DNA from: Burhinus oedicnemus
Taxonomy: Eukaryota; Chordata; Aves; Charadriiformes; Burhinidae
DNA length: 64,000 bases
NCBI GenBank assembly: GCA_008921705.1
Contig: VFFE01007669.1
Span: 5,715,633-5,779,632, forward strand
Reading direction: 5' to 3'
Shown: positions 1-14,100 of the stretch, in pieces
Layout: every line of letters begins with the position of its first letter
How positions within the stretch are numbered: position 1 is the stretch's first letter
Translations under genes and position numbers: made by a program
Notes under the pieces: generated by a model
Databases searched by the model: none
The model's input: only the letters and a program-made list of their open reading frames with translations
Told to the model about the DNA's origin: nothing

Positions 1-3000
1 GATGGTATAATATAGATCTCCTGAAGGATTATTTACAATTCAGTGGTAGATAATTTTTGTGCTAACAATTTTTTTGTTTAACAATAAAATGATTTTTTGG
101 TAGGATTTTGCAATGTGTGCTTTGGCAGCTCTGAAGTTAGTAAGTATTGTGCTTGGGTTCATGGAATTAGAAGCAAGCCAGAGTTCAGGATCTGTGGAAA
201 TTGTACCTAGAGATATTATTTCTATGGTTAAAAAAAAATCAGAAATGTCTTCTGGCTGCTGATACTTCTGGATGAAAGATATTTCTCTATTTTTCTATTC
301 TGTGTTTCAGTAATTTTTTTTTTTTTTTAATGAAATTCAGTGCCTGGCAAAGATGATTAATTTGGAAGTGCTTATTTCCCTGCAGTTCCTTCTCTTCTAA
401 TTGCTCAAGACCAGTAGACATAGTTATCAAAATCAGAGTGGGGCTAGTAGATGATAAATATGTGAGAACTGAATTGAGGAATACTAGCAAATCAATCTTC
501 ATGATGCGGTCAAAGAAGTTCATATCAATTGGTTCAGATATCATTACCAAACTCCTCGATGATATGGAGAGTGTTTTACAAATCCGTAAATTCATATGAC
601 TTGCCTGGAAGATTATCTAAATAATTCTCAGTGTGTTTGTAGGGTAGCTAAAGTATTTCAGAGAGAAGCCAATACTTTTTGCTTTTGTATGTTCAGAGTA
701 CAGGTTGATTCTAGCTGATAGAAGAAGTAAAACCCTACCTATGCTTTTATTTTAATTTCTAAAGAAAAAGTGTTTAGGGGAGGTTCACAGATGGTACAGG
801 CGAGCAAGCAGTCTTCTCTTAAAGTCACTTCTACTATGCTGTTACTATAAGGTTTCAGGGGAGAGGGGTAGCTTGGCCTTAGGTTGTTGCCTTTTAAACA
901 CCCAGTATGAAAAATGTCATTTTTTTCTGGCAAAGAGAAGAATTGTTATCTGTTGGCTATCCCATCTGCCTGGGCAGTCAGCTGGCACTCTGTGTTGCAC
1001 AGAAGTCAGAGTCGTGGCTGGTGATGCTGCAGTGCAAGTCCTGCTGGGACCCAGTAAGACCCCTTTTCCCTTCTTCACTCTTCCCTTTTCCGTTTTTTGC
1101 AAAGTTCTCTTCCAATGTAAAGTGCCAGTACTTCTGTGGAAATGGCACCATGAATGGGATTTGTTATCATCTTTCAGGGGGAGTGATTGGGGAAAGGCAA
1201 ATGAAGACAGATATCCCTCATGGCTTTAGTGATGGGACTTTGGTCCTTGAAGAAGCGAGAATATTTAAATAAGTAAGATTTTCCCTGGTAGGCTTGGTTA
1301 GAGACGCTGTCTAGTTAATAATAAAAGTTTATTTCCTTGCTTAGTTCCTGCCTTGGATTGCATCAGACTTTGATTTTTAGCGCTATGATGATGGTCCTTT
1401 CTATTCTTTCCTGTTCATCTTTTTTATTGTGGTAATAAAAAAAAAGTAAGGAAATTAAATTTCTTGTTTATAATTGAGAGCATTCAACTTAAATTTAATT
1501 TCATTAATTATAATCAGTTTGTGTGTTCATTTTTCTGTGATGTTGTAACTTATCTCAAGTTCCACAGGCACAAATTCTTGCATGATTTTGTACTATAATT
1601 TTCACTCTTATGCCTGCTTCACCTGTGAAGTTATTCAAGTTTTCAAATATGTTTGGACATTGTTATCTTTCTAAAAAATAACTTCAGATTTCATGTTTTA
1701 CTGAAAGACAAGTTCTGGTAAATGTGATTTCACTTTTAATTAAAAAAAATTAAAGTTGGACTTAAGTTAGAAAATGCTTGTGATTTGCTTTGGGAAAACT
1801 GTCTAAATGTTGTTTGGGCATGGAATAAAACAACTTGCATGCAAGCAGATTATCACAAATTTCAGAATTTCGCTGTAGCAGTGCAGTCCTAAGAAGTATT
1901 TCAGTCCCTTAGTTTAAAGCAATAGGTCATATAAGAGAGCAGATGGTGCTGAAAATGTAAATCTGCTTACGCAAGTAATTTTCTGTGTACCATGATTTTG
2001 CCACCTTGTTCACTCAAAATTAAAAGGTTTTAAATCTTCCTATATAGGAAGAAGGAATAGTATAGAAGAGCTTGGTTAACCTTCTTGACCAGAAGAACTG
2101 ATTCCATTAGCTTCCAGATTGAAAGCAGCTGATAAATTACCTTTCACTATTCAGCTGAAGCATGCAGAAATTCATCCTCTATAACATGAATGAAAATTAA
2201 GTTCTGAGATAGTCTCATAAAAGTTGTTCCTGTGGTTTCTTTTAATGGATGTTGGAGCATGTAGAGGCTGGGAGAAAAAGAGGTGTGTGTATGTTGAACC
2301 CAACAATTTGTTGGCGTAACAGTGCCTGAAAGGGTGCTTGAACAGGAGTTGGCAAAAGCTGTTGTGGAAAGTATAGCCATGGTATATGTGAGCTGAAGCT
2401 GTTAGTGGCAACCAGCTGACGTGTAAGTTTTATAGAATTTGCTGCTAAGCATCAACATGCTTCACCTTTTGAGTCTTGCTGGATTTCCTTCACTTAACAC
2501 TGGCTTCCCAGGAAGATTTCTATCATGATAAGCAATAAGTTCAGCTACCTGTTCTGCAGAGAAGCAAAAATCCCATCTCGCATGTTCCATTCTGGCTACG
2601 ATTGACTGGTTTCTGTTCTTATTGACAGTAGTATTGTTTCACAGGAGGTCCCTAGATCAAGGGAATCAGTGCAGAGAATTTCGTTTAAAAGCAGGCTAGA
2701 GTTTGTGTTTGCAGAGGGGAATGAGTCTTGGAGCTTATCAGTAGGCACTGATATCTAGCTGATAAGGTATTTTTATGCAATACCGAAATAGCTATGTTAA
2801 ATCACATGAAAGATCTGAAATATTTTCAAAATACATTTTGAGATGAAATATGTCTCTGTCTGTATATGCAATATATGTATATTAGCTAGTAAACATTCAT
2901 CTAGTAATGCTTTATTATATTTTTGATACCATAAAGGAAACCCAAATCATATCAACAGTCAGTTCTGTTGAAAATCACATAGTTGCATTTGTGCTTCACT

Positions 3001-3470
3001 GGTGTATACAATGGACATATAATTTCAGCAAAGCCTTAGGCTGTGGTTAATCTTCTAGAGGCCTTGCTTAAATTTCGGAACCCAAAGGTGTATTTACAGT
3101 TATTAAATTGCAGTATATTAAAAAAAAACCCCAACTACTTGCCTTCGTGAATACTGCTTAAATAAAAGCCTTGATATCCATGCCATCCAGAAATGTGCAG
3201 TTGCCCCTCACTATATTAATGTACCTTTATTTTAGATATTTTTGTCAAAAAGTATCTGTGAATACCTTGAGCATCATGGAAAATGTACCTTCACTTTTCA
3301 ACACACCAGACATTAACTACTGGTAAATGGGTATCTGTCTTTGGTGTGATACTTGGAGCCAGACCCAAGTATCCACTTAGTAACCAGAGGAACAGCTTTT
3401 AGTCAGTCAAAACAAAAGCTTCCTGCTGAAAGGTCTAATGTCTTTAAAAGAGCCAGCTGAAAACCCAATA

Positions 3471-3506
3471 GATCATATTTTGAAATGAGATCATATTTTG
3501 AAAGTA
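3471..3506. repeat. 18-bp tandem duplication
   Basis: Two adjacent copies of an 18-bp unit beginning gatcatattttgaaa, differing only in the last bases. It is a small local duplication inside the STK39 intron with no evident function. Confidence 0.8.
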
Positions 3507-3646
3507 GCAAGCTTTTTCATCAACATCTTGAATATGTTCTTAGAAGTGTGAATATAGTAGATGCCATAATAGTTTGACTAAGGACTTTGGGGTTGTTGGA
3601 TTAGATTTTTTTTTTTTTTTTGAACAAGATACCCTGATGCCAAACT

Positions 3647-3660
3647 ACTAGTTAACTAGT
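3647..3660. repeat. 14-bp perfect palindrome
   Basis: ACTAGTTAACTAGT equals its own reverse complement. It lies in intron sequence and could arise by chance in AT-rich DNA. Confidence 0.8.
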
Positions 3661-6600
3661 TAATGTCCTTAGAATGTCTAAAAAGATGTGAACTAGCCTA
3701 TACGTTGGTTGTCTGTATAGAATAAATGAATTAATACCTAAGTTAAATCAGTACAGATTTTGGTACTCACTAGGGGCCACACAACCTGCGCTTACGAGTA
3801 TTCTGTGCAGAATTTGAAGTATTGCTTGCCTCCTTTCTTTACTATTGCTGTATGTTGGGCCATTCTTCAGTAGCTGAGGATGGTTTTATTTGGTACAGTT
3901 CTTCCTTGTGCGTGGTAATTTATACACACATGAAACAGCATACATTCCTGGGTTTACCATGTTTACAATATTGAGTTTCAGAACCCATATGAACCACAGG
4001 GCTCAAGTGGTTTTAATAATTACTTTAAGCTGTGGGAATTGCAGTCCTGTTCATGAGGATGCTATAGGGGATCTTTTTCAGTCTCGCAGCATTCCTTTCA
4101 AGAGAGAACTGCTTTGGCCTTCTGTTGTCCTGTAGCTGTCCTCTTTAATCTGTGTTTTCTGATTGTGAGGCTGCAGATCAAGCTGTTGGATATTAAAGTA
4201 TCAAATGTTGAAATGGAGATAGTTTCCACTGTCTTTACATCTACTGATTCAGCAATGTACTTTGAGAATTCAGACAAATTTGTGAGCCTTAATCTCCCTT
4301 TGATAATTTCCTAATGACAGCCTCTTCATAAATAATACATTTCTAAATGTTTTTAATGTTTCTCCCTTATCAGTGTCCAGAAGCTTCCTCAGAAGAGAAG
4401 CCAGGCTTGCTGTTGATCTTTCTATTCTCTTTTATTTCTTTATTATAAGAATCATGTCTAGCTCCTTGCAGTCCTCTAGCAATGAATACTTGTTAGTTAG
4501 CTGTCACAGATCTCAAAATGCTTTAATATTTCCTTTGCTACTGTTCTCAAGCAACATAAACAAAAGGGATTTTATGACTAGCATCCTGAATGGGTGAACT
4601 AATGGAATCACGCTGCACTTAAAAGACCTTTTTGACCTCTCTTTTAAAAGCTTTTTAATCTTTCATGTAGACAGTTTGTGAGCTATTAGATAATATTAGT
4701 TAATAATAAGAAAGTCAGAGATCTGGAGGAATTGTTACCAAAAGTTCTAAAGGTCGACTGCTTTGATGGGTTGCATAATATACTATAATCCAGTGCTAGC
4801 TAGGGATTAAAACTTAGTTTTGATTTTGTTATGAACTTGCAAATGCATGGAAACCATTGTGCAGTATGAAATATAAATGAATGTATATATATTGCAATGA
4901 ACCTCTTGCAATATGTGAAACTGCCTCAAGAGCGTGCATAATAAATTCAGCCCTTTGGAGGAAAGCTCTACCAGCAGCTGAATTTTCAGGAGTGATAATT
5001 CCATTGAAAAGTATTCCCTGTCATTCAGACATCGTGCTTCCTAAGACTCGTACAGGGGAATACAGCATTAATCCTCAAATCAGCGGACTCCCGAGGCAGT
5101 TAATTATGTAGAACTCCATGTATCAGGTGAAAATAGCAAAATTACTGGCTACAGCTCAGGAAGAGGTAATATTTGAAACAATCAGCAGGAAAGCCAATAA
5201 ATCCGTGGAGCCTTGAGTTTGGCCTCTCTAACAGCAGTACTGTTGATGAAGTAAGGAGCCGTTGAAGGTGGCTATTTCTTATAGACTGAGTTTTGGACTA
5301 CATAAAAATTATTTCACTTTTCACATATTAAAAATATTTTTTCATTTTCTCAGAGCTTATAATTTTTCAGGTTTTTTTGTGACAGTAATTTTGTGCCTGA
5401 ATAATGTTTTCCCTTTTCTCCTATCTGGATTTCAGGATTACAATATGCAATAGCTTTGCAAACTGTTGAACCTAAGCATACTGTTAAGAAGTTCCCCATC
5501 CACTCTTTTCAAAATGGAAAAGCAGATGAATCATTATTCTTTTGAGAGCACCCCAGAAATATCATCTCAAGCTTTAGATTCTGCTTGTGTCTGTGTTTAT
5601 GCCAGATGGCTCTGGCTCAGTTGGCTGGGTTGGCGTTGTACTGGAAATCGTTCTACTGTACTTCATATAGCTTTATTTACTGTCTCATTAATTTTAACTT
5701 TTCCAGAAGTTTTCCCTCTTCAGAAGCTATTAAGGTTAGGTTTCATGCTGTAAGAATTTTAAATAACCAGGCAGAGACCTGTCACACTACAGGAGCAAAA
5801 CAGCTATTTGAGACTGCCCAAAGTATGGTTACTCTATTTATGTGATCTTGAAGATGGCCTTTTTTGTTCTGTTATATTGATCACTTAGTTAAAAATTGTA
5901 ACTGCTGTGGTTCACCAAATTTGTCATAGCAAAGAGTGATTTGTAGTATATTCTACATTAGTATGCACGCTAGAGGACTGGAGTTACGTGGGGTTTTTTT
6001 ATTTATTACATCTGCAATTTAGCAGCCTGTGTTGTGTATATTCATATGCTGGGTTTGACTTTTTATCCTATTGCTTGTTCCGCAAGTGCCGACACTTATT
6101 TTGACAGAGTGCCACTATCATTTGTCACTGAGCAAAACCTGCAAAAGAACCTGGAATGATTTGTGGTACATAGGCTGATTATATGTCCTTCAGAAGCCTT
6201 CTGAAGAAAGTGGAACGGCACCTCATTTATTGCTGTAAACAACAAAAAGCCTATTGTGCTAACTGCTGCTAACATTTGAAGAGGGCTTTTGCTCTAAGGC
6301 ATGATTTGAAGTCTATTCTATTTACTTGAGGCTACTGCTGGCAAAGGTTTTTCTATCACCACTTAATTTTTTCCTGCAGTTATCTTGTTCATGTTTCTTC
6401 TGACCTTTATAGGAGCATGGCCATAACATCTTGAGAAGACACTCTGCAAAATAAAGTTGAGTCTAGTATATCCAGGCCATGTAGAAACAGTGAATTCCCA
6501 ACAGGATTTGATACTGTCAATTAATGCTCCTTGCAGGCAAACTAATCCACTATGATTTTCAGAAGTACAACACCCAAGGCGTGGCTTCAGAATACTTCAA

Positions 6601-7788
6601 AGAAAAATGGCTTTGTCAATAGGAGTTGTAGTATACTTAACGTAGAGATAAGGTGTAAAGTAGAATCCAGAGGCGTGTATTTTACAATGCTCTCCACTTT
6701 TCCAAATAATTCAAGTATCAGTGGAGAGAACGATTCCTACCTCTCTAGAAACTCTAATGTGAAACTCCTTTTCACTTGAGGGAAGAGCGTCCCTGTATTA
6801 AATTGGCTTTGGTCACTGACTTACAATAGAATTGTTTGGAGTGTGGAGGAGGGAAGGGTGGTGAGAGTGGGATGGTTATTTTCCTCCTTAGTGTTTGCAG
6901 ATGTGGGTGGGTTCATCTGCATTTAGAAACTTTAGGCTCATTTTTTGTATTTAAGCCAAATTAGAATTTTGTATGTGAACTGTACTAGGAGGGTTAGTGA
7001 GTCTTGACCTAGTAAATAATTTTCCTTGATGAAAAGAGCCTAGATTTAGTAGCTGGGGGAGATGTTCATCAGTAAAGCCTAATGGCAGTTCCACTTAAAA
7101 GTAATTGTTTTTCTTTCTTGCCTGATGCAATCAGTAATTCTGAATAGGGCTGAACAGTAGCAGCAACTGCTTGTATGCGAGAACATTGTTTACTGTTGTG
7201 AGCATATGTCTGGCATGAATTTCTCAGTGTCTTTCAGGAGACTTTGCATACTTAGTGGTCCAAACTGTGTAGGTTTAGTAATAGTCCTACATTTTTAGAA
7301 GTATATTTGCAAGAGTGGTAAAGTCAGTCATATTTAATGCAACTGATAGCTTAATTTAATTGCATTTAAAGTAGGATAAGTATTCCACTCTAGAGTATGT
7401 TGTTCTACTTGTAATTTTGAGGATGTCTTTACTGTAGTTAAGATGGGAACCTCAGACTTTCTGGAGAAATAATTGGAAAGCACTGCAGGCTGGCTTTCAG
7501 GAAGGACTTTCAACTGCTTGGATGGCTTCTGCTGTCTGTGCTGCAGACTCTATTTCTAAAGGAAGTTAACTAAACTAGAGATGCCATGGACACCTGCAGT
7601 TTATAGGTTACTGCTGTTTTTTGTAGCTGACTATATCAGGCTCCAAAAGATTCTCGTTACCAGTTGAGCCCAGATCTTCAAGGTGTTAGGATGCAGAGAG
7701 ACATACCCAGTGCTATGTATTTATTGAGGTCCTGGAAACTTTGGCTTGCACTAAGGTGAAAAGGATAATGATTGTTGCATCCCATTTT

Positions 7789-7826
7789 AAAAACCCAACC
7801 AACCAAACAAAAAAAACCCCAAACCA
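7789..7826. repeat. A/C-rich low-complexity tract
   Basis: A run built from aaaccc, aacc and caaa units, including accaaccaacc and an eight-A stretch followed by cccc. Similar tracts occur at 25,647-25,669 and 52,003-52,027. It is simple sequence with no coding potential. Confidence 0.7.
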
Positions 7827-10800
7827 TATTTTAAGTAGGTTCCTGAAATGCAGACTTAGGTATCCAAATTCAGACAGTTGCCTCTAATTGTTGCCCTTGC
7901 AGTCTAAATAAGGACAAGACCTAGCCAAACAAAAGCAAGGAGTTAGAAAAATGAAAAAGTTACCAACAGGACTGTATGGTTTTGCTAGGTAATTACGCGC
8001 AGATATTTGATTCTTAGTTGATGTTAATTACTTTTTCTTTCAGATGTTGCAGAAAGAGCAGGCCTTTAGGAGGATTCATATTCATGATGGCTTGCTTGAA
8101 TGGGATTAATGACATTATTTTGGCAAAATAATTTTTATTGCCATTCTGTAAAGACCAGAAAATGTAAGATACGGAGTACCAAAAGTCACAGGTGAAATGG
8201 TAGTTTTGCTTGAAAAATGCTGAATGCTTCTAATTGAAATTGAAAAGATCTGTAGGAAACTGCAGGTGTGACTATTTTTTATGTAAACTTGTATTCTGCT
8301 GTTATGGACTCTTTGCAGGTCTGCTGTCCCATTTTCAAGCATAGCCTGAAAACATCTGGCATTACTCCCTTAAATCCTCCTAATCTTCTGTTTGATTAAA
8401 CATGTCCCACTCTAGTTATGGCTCACAATAGAAGCAAAAATAAAGCATATTTCAGATGTTTCTCTAGCATTTTATACGTAAAAGTTTTTGTTCATGTTAA
8501 AAGTAAAGAAATAAAACTGCGTCTATGTAGCCTTTTAACGAGCACTGTTCTTTGAAAAGCAGTTCTTGAAGAATGATATCCATCTAAAATATCACTCCTT
8601 TCTGTTATGGTGTTTAATTAACAAAAAAAAAGTAATTAGAATTAACTACTTACATATATTGCTAGTTTATCTTCTGCTATTTTTGCTTTGAAAATTTTAA
8701 TTTCTTCCCTGGTAAAGAATCAGCAGGAAGGTTAGGGTTTTTTAAGATTTTGATACTACTTGTGAAGTCCTCTGTGCTGCTTTCCACTGCCTGATAGTTC
8801 ATTAAAACACTTGCTGTTAATGGGCTGCTGTTTGCAAGTGCAGGAATAGTAACTTTGCCAGTAACTGCCTAAGGGCAGCTGGAAGTTTTTGCATTCAGGC
8901 AAAATAGCCAAGGAGCATGCTGACTTGCATTAGTTGTTCTACCGCTGCTCAACATTCAGTGAAAGGCTGCCCCTCTTGAAGACGTGTGTATTTGAAGCTC
9001 AACTTTTTGTAGCATTTTATAATAAGTGAAGTTAGAAATCTTTGGATTTAGGACCCAACTCCTATCTGGTTTTGTAGCACTGTGTCTTCATTTCAGTGAA
9101 GCCAGCTAACACTAGCTGGAGAATTTGTTGTTTCTTATTTTTTTTAAAATATGTTTTATGGGGATTTGGATAACCCAGAGCTGCTCATTTTTAAGACATA
9201 AAAAATTGAAGCTATTCTGTCCTGGCTTCAGGAGCTATAAGGCTGAACGTTCCTTTTCGCCTACGTATGAGGTTCTAAGTATTAATTGTAATGAAAAGCA
9301 TTATCTGTATTTGCGTGTATTTTATCAGGTAGGAGGTGTTGCAATAAAATTGACTTACTGATTGTGGAAGTGAATCGTATGATTAAAATAAAAACTGTTT
9401 GTAATGACTAGAATAAAGATTATGAATAATGAAGCTTTAAAAACAGAAAGACTTTCTATTTTAGTGCCTGTGGTTGAGTTCATTTAACTGTGGAGGTTAA
9501 ATTTTTTCTTTCCAAAAAGTGTAGTCTACAAAATGTACCTTGTTCTTGCTTTTAAGGCTTGTTTTTACTTTCAAACACCCTTTCATCCCAGGTCAAATTT
9601 GTTACAGGTGTATAAACTATCCTTGGTGCTATTTCAGTGGTGTAAAGAAAATGAGACCCCAGAAAATTTAATTTGCATTTAACAGTGGTAGACTGGCCTA
9701 ATTGTTTACTTCTCTAAATTCCCTTGCCAAATACTGTACTTCCCCCTGTGAGGCCAATTTCTGTTACTACACAGTGAATTAAATATGATCAGACACGGTA
9801 CGAGGGAAAATCTTATCGTCGTGATGTGAGAGGATGGAGGAAGTAGGAACCTGATTTTGTAGCAGTAGGACATTCAACATGCAAATGTTTGCTCTGTATC
9901 TTTTACCTTATGAAGTATGTGGAAAGTATTATTTATGGAGAACATCCAGTTTCTTGCTTCTCGGCTTTATGGTACTTAACCTGCTCAGTGAACTAAGAAA
10001 TGTCTGCTAATTAATACCTGTTTATTTCCTTTTTAAAATCTTGTCTAAACAGCTCTGCCAAGTGTGGAGTCTTTGTCTCATGCTGATGTTCTGTTGATGA
10101 CATCTTGTGCTCCTAAGTCAGTCTTGAACAAGGGCTCTCAATGATTTGATCTGAGTTAGCTCAGGATCTATGACTGTGCAAAGCTGAGGAACAAGTTTAG
10201 TAAACATACAAAGCTGAAAGCAACCAATTTTTTGGTCAAGATCAATCATAGCAGTATTGTAAAAAGTAGACCAACGAAAAGTGTGACTTTGATGTTTTGA
10301 TAGAAGAAGGGTTTATTATTTTCCTACCTCCTCCTCTGTTTTCAAGGAGTAAATTATTCCCTTCCTTCTACTTCTGTTATGGCATACAGCTTCCTGCTCT
10401 GGATGCTTAGGCTCTGTAGATCTAGTTAAACTGTTTATTGCTGTTACATCACAAATCTCAGTCACGCTTACTGAGAGAGTAGTTTGAAGATCAGCTCCTT
10501 TTGTATCACTCTCTTATTTTTGCTCATTTTTCTTTTGGTAGTGCACTGTAACAGATCACCAAGAGTCTGTGTGGTACTAATGCCAGCCCAAAAAAGGGAC
10601 AGAAGCACACACGTAAAGCCAGGAGAAACAGAAGTTAGAGTGAGCTCAGCCTTCTCCAAGAAATGTGTACTCCTGGTGGCCCTGGCTATAGTAGAAACAT
10701 GCTATAAATCATGACAGCCATCAGCTTATCCTTGGCTGTGTGATTCTTCCATTTTCCTTGCACTTGCATTTGTGTGATTGTTAATTGTTTATGGAATATA

Positions 10801-11097
10801 CTAAGCTGAAAATCAGTAGTTATTTTTTTCGGTCATTTGGTTTTCAGGCAGATTTTTCTCCTGAATCAGTTAACACAGTCAGAAAGCATCAGTGACTGCA
10901 AAAGAAAGGAGGCAGAATTTATGGCAGCCCAACTGCCTGTGACTTTCAAAGGACAGCTAGAGAGTGATTAAATGATACAAGTCGTAATTTACAGACAGCT
11001 ATGTGTGTAGAATTAAGTAGAAGATTCAACATGAGGCTCGATGTCATATTGAATGCAATTTCTGTAAATCATTTTTTTTTCATACTTTATTTTACAG

Positions 11098-11162
11098 TTG
11101 CTGCTAACTTACAGAAGATAGTAGATGATCCAAAGGCCTTGAAAACATTGACTTTTAAGTTG
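11098..11162 (+). CDS. STK39: STK39 (SPAK kinase), penultimate coding exon
   Basis: STK39/SPAK is a Ste20-family (GCK-VI) serine/threonine kinase. WNK kinases activate it, and it phosphorylates SLC12 cation-chloride cotransporters such as NKCC1 and NCC. This 65-bp exon encodes part of the C-terminal CCT (PF2) domain that docks RFxV/I peptides. With one G supplied by the preceding exon it reads VAANLQKIVDDPKALKTL, then TFKL, matching SPAK as I remember it. The related kinase OXSR1 differs here, having EEPQ after QKIV. The exon is flanked by tttacag on the left and gtaagtaaa on the right. Its phase (two bases completing a split codon, then 21 whole codons) joins in frame with the exon at 15,223. 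I chose these ends by splice sites and homology. Confidence is high from the joint fit of the two exons. Confidence 0.93.
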
Positions 11163-14100
11163 GTAAGTAAAAGCATGAAGGGAAGAAACAAACTAATTAT
11201 CACAGTATTCACACAGAGACTGGATTTTATCTCATTTACAGCTATTTTGCTGAATAAATGTGTTGACAGATAAGTTGATTGAAATTGCCATATGTGAGAG
11301 AAGAAGCCTAAACCCTGTTTTGACAGGGCATTAGGGATATGTACAGTCGCGCAGCTCTGTAACTGTGCAGGAGGAAGGAGGTTAAAACAAGTAAAGCAGA
11401 GAAAACTCTAGTTGTTGGGTTAACTCCCCTCCACCCCCACTCCCTCAGCTGTGTCCTGGCTGAAGGGTCCTCTGCTAATGGGCATCTTATTCCAATCCCA
11501 ACATTTTTTTCCAACATCTGCCACCATTTTTCTTGCATGCAGGTCTCCCTCTCCACTGCTTGCTTCTCCTTAGTTTTTCCTTTCAACCTTCTTTCAATTG
11601 ACGATCCATACTTGCAAGCTTATCTTGCTCCCACTGTATTTCATTACTGTTTCTCCCTCCCCACCTCTTTCTGTCTTCTATATATACAACATCAGCCCCT
11701 GGGTTTGGGCCTGGGACTGTTGTCTGTGCTGCATTTTGTGCCCTGGACCATGGGCCCTCCTTTTGGTTGATTTTGATGCTATCATGATAGATCTAATTTA
11801 ATATTAGTAACTTTATGTTGCAAAAACTTACTTCAGAATTGATGTGCTGTATTTGGTTTTATTTCTTGCTAAAATTAAGTTGAAAAATGTACATACCTAA
11901 AGCTATTGAATCATTAGCTGTGTAAATACCAAACTCTCACCAATTACCTTTCAGCACCCCTTGCTGAGAGTGACTCAGCCGCATATGAAAGACTAGACTG
12001 AATGTCTGTTAGATAAGTAGGTCTCCAGAATCATAGCTTTGTTTACAGAAGCAGCTGCTTCATATGGGCTGTAGAGAATAATTTTTAGAGAGTAAGTGGC
12101 CTAGTTGATGATAATGTATTAATTCAGGATTGTTCTTCCCATGTCGTTTTTTTAAAATACGGTTTTGAGTAGTTTAAACCAACCAAATAATTTGGACTCA
12201 TTTTTCCTCTACAGTCCAGTAAAATCACCAGAACTTACACATTTCTTTTGGGGAGGTGTTGGGGTGGGGGAATAAGGACATGTAACTCAAACTATTTTGC
12301 TTCTGTGGCTCTTACTATAGCTAAATATAGCTTAAAGGCTGATGCTTGTCTTTTTGCAGCTGATCTGTGTTCTCACTGTCTAAACATCTGACTTAGCTTT
12401 ATTGTACAGTCAATGGCATCTCACCAAGAGCATTTAGATATATGGATACTCCAGAGGGCTCTGTAGAAGTCTGGGTTTCTAGTTCACACACTTAAAATAG
12501 AGGCTTGAAATTCCAAAACGTAATATCCCATAGTATCCAGTTAATGTTTATGTAAGTTGAAAACAAATCCACCTGAAAACTTAGGTTGGGGTATTTCTGT
12601 GATTCAGTTGGATTTATTGCTGGTGTGCAGTCGTTGTCACATGGTATTTCAGATTCCAGTAAGTGAATGCTGTTATAATCCTACTCCTTACCATAATCAG
12701 AATTAGTAGACAATCCAAAATCAATGTCTTTGTTGGCTCCCAAGGTAAGTTCCATTAGCTAGGTAACGATTCCTGAGGTTAATTTTTACCCTAAGTTTCT
12801 TCCTGATATTTTTAACCTAGGTTTCCTGCATTAGTTCCCTACTTTCCAGGAAAAGAACATAACCACAAGAAGTATCCTAATTTATTCTTATCCTTGGATT
12901 AATTTAATATATGTTCTGTTTCTGCCTGTTTCTATATTGAGTAGTGGAGTTGCTAAATGAATTGTTGCCTAGAACTCTGTCACTTCTTTGTACGCTCTAC
13001 TGAGTCTTTGTTACCTCTTAGCAAGGTCTCACTGAATTTGAGAGCACTTGTATACAACTTGATTAAAACACATTTTGTTGGTAAATATTTCATGGGGTTT
13101 CAAGGTCTAAATGTAGCTAATCCTGTATCCATTCAGAGAATTCAATTGAACAGTGCTCTTTAGTCTAGGATCAGTTACTACTATTTGTGGACAGGGAATC
13201 TCGTTAGTATCTCACTGCTTGCAGATTGCTTTTGCTGGTATATAATATTTCTATTCAAACAGCAAGCATTTTCGTCTTTGGGGAGAAAAGAACAATGACT
13301 TATGTCTTAACCATTTTTGTCTTTAATTATTGCCAAAATGGTAAAGAAAGTTATTGAAGTGAGGTGTCTGGATGAATCTGTCTTTAAGGGTTGATCTCCG
13401 TCTTGCATATTTTTCACCAGTGTATCTTTGATCTTACAATGATGTAATTCTACAGAACTTACATAGTATTAAACCTCCCTTAGTTGTCTTGGCTAACACA
13501 GAATAATGACTTCCCTGCAGGATCCAGCTGTCCACACTTTGGGAAAGAAGCTGCTTTAATATATGAGTAATTTTGGCAACACTCAAGGAAACACAAAATT
13601 ATTGCGCAGCATAATTTGCATTTTATGTAAGGATTTTTCATATGAGAAAGAGAGGAAAAAAACCCTTAATGAAAGAATGGATTCAGTCACTAAACAGTGA
13701 ATTGCAACTACTAAGAGCTTTTCTTGTATGTTGCAGTTTGTGTATAGCAGTTGTACTTATGCTAAGCACAAAATATGAGCTAATAGGTTCCAGGTGCATT
13801 AAATATTAGACATATTTATTGATAAGGAAGGCACTTAAAAATATATATGCATCTAGATATGTTACTTAGCATGGCTTTGAGGAGATTGATAGCTAGCTAG
13901 AGTATAGACTGATGTTAATAATATTAGCTCTTTTTATCATGGTATTTTAAGTGCAAAATTCAAACTCCTTTTATTTAGTAAATTCCCAATCCAAAAGCCA
14001 TTGAGATAACTTAATAGTAACCGATGGCAATGATCTCAGACCTTTAGCTTGCTGCTTCAGTGGAATAAGACCTGTGAAGTACTCTCTGAAGACAGGACTT

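Larger units (their letters stand above)
1..11097 (+). other. STK39: STK39 intron before the penultimate exon
   Basis: This is AT-rich sequence with no open frame that resembles a known protein. It ends in a strong acceptor: a run of nine T, then catactttattttacag, directly before the exon at 11,098. The preceding STK39 exon should encode the FEFTPG to DVVI part of the CCT domain. I looked for it on the + strand and did not find it, so it most likely lies left of the window and this intron exceeds 11 kb. Inside I see only short duplications, a palindrome and A/C-rich low-complexity sequence, listed separately. Confidence 0.75.

Noticed and set aside
873..1272. Two overlapping + strand frames of about 120 codons
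   Set aside because: Inside the STK39 intron, overlapping in different frames, with no similarity I recognise and no splice context.
8053..8110. Possible STK39 exon after ctttttctttcag
   Set aside because: The translation (MLQKEQAFRRIHIHDG) does not fit any SPAK segment and runs into a stop with no donor site.
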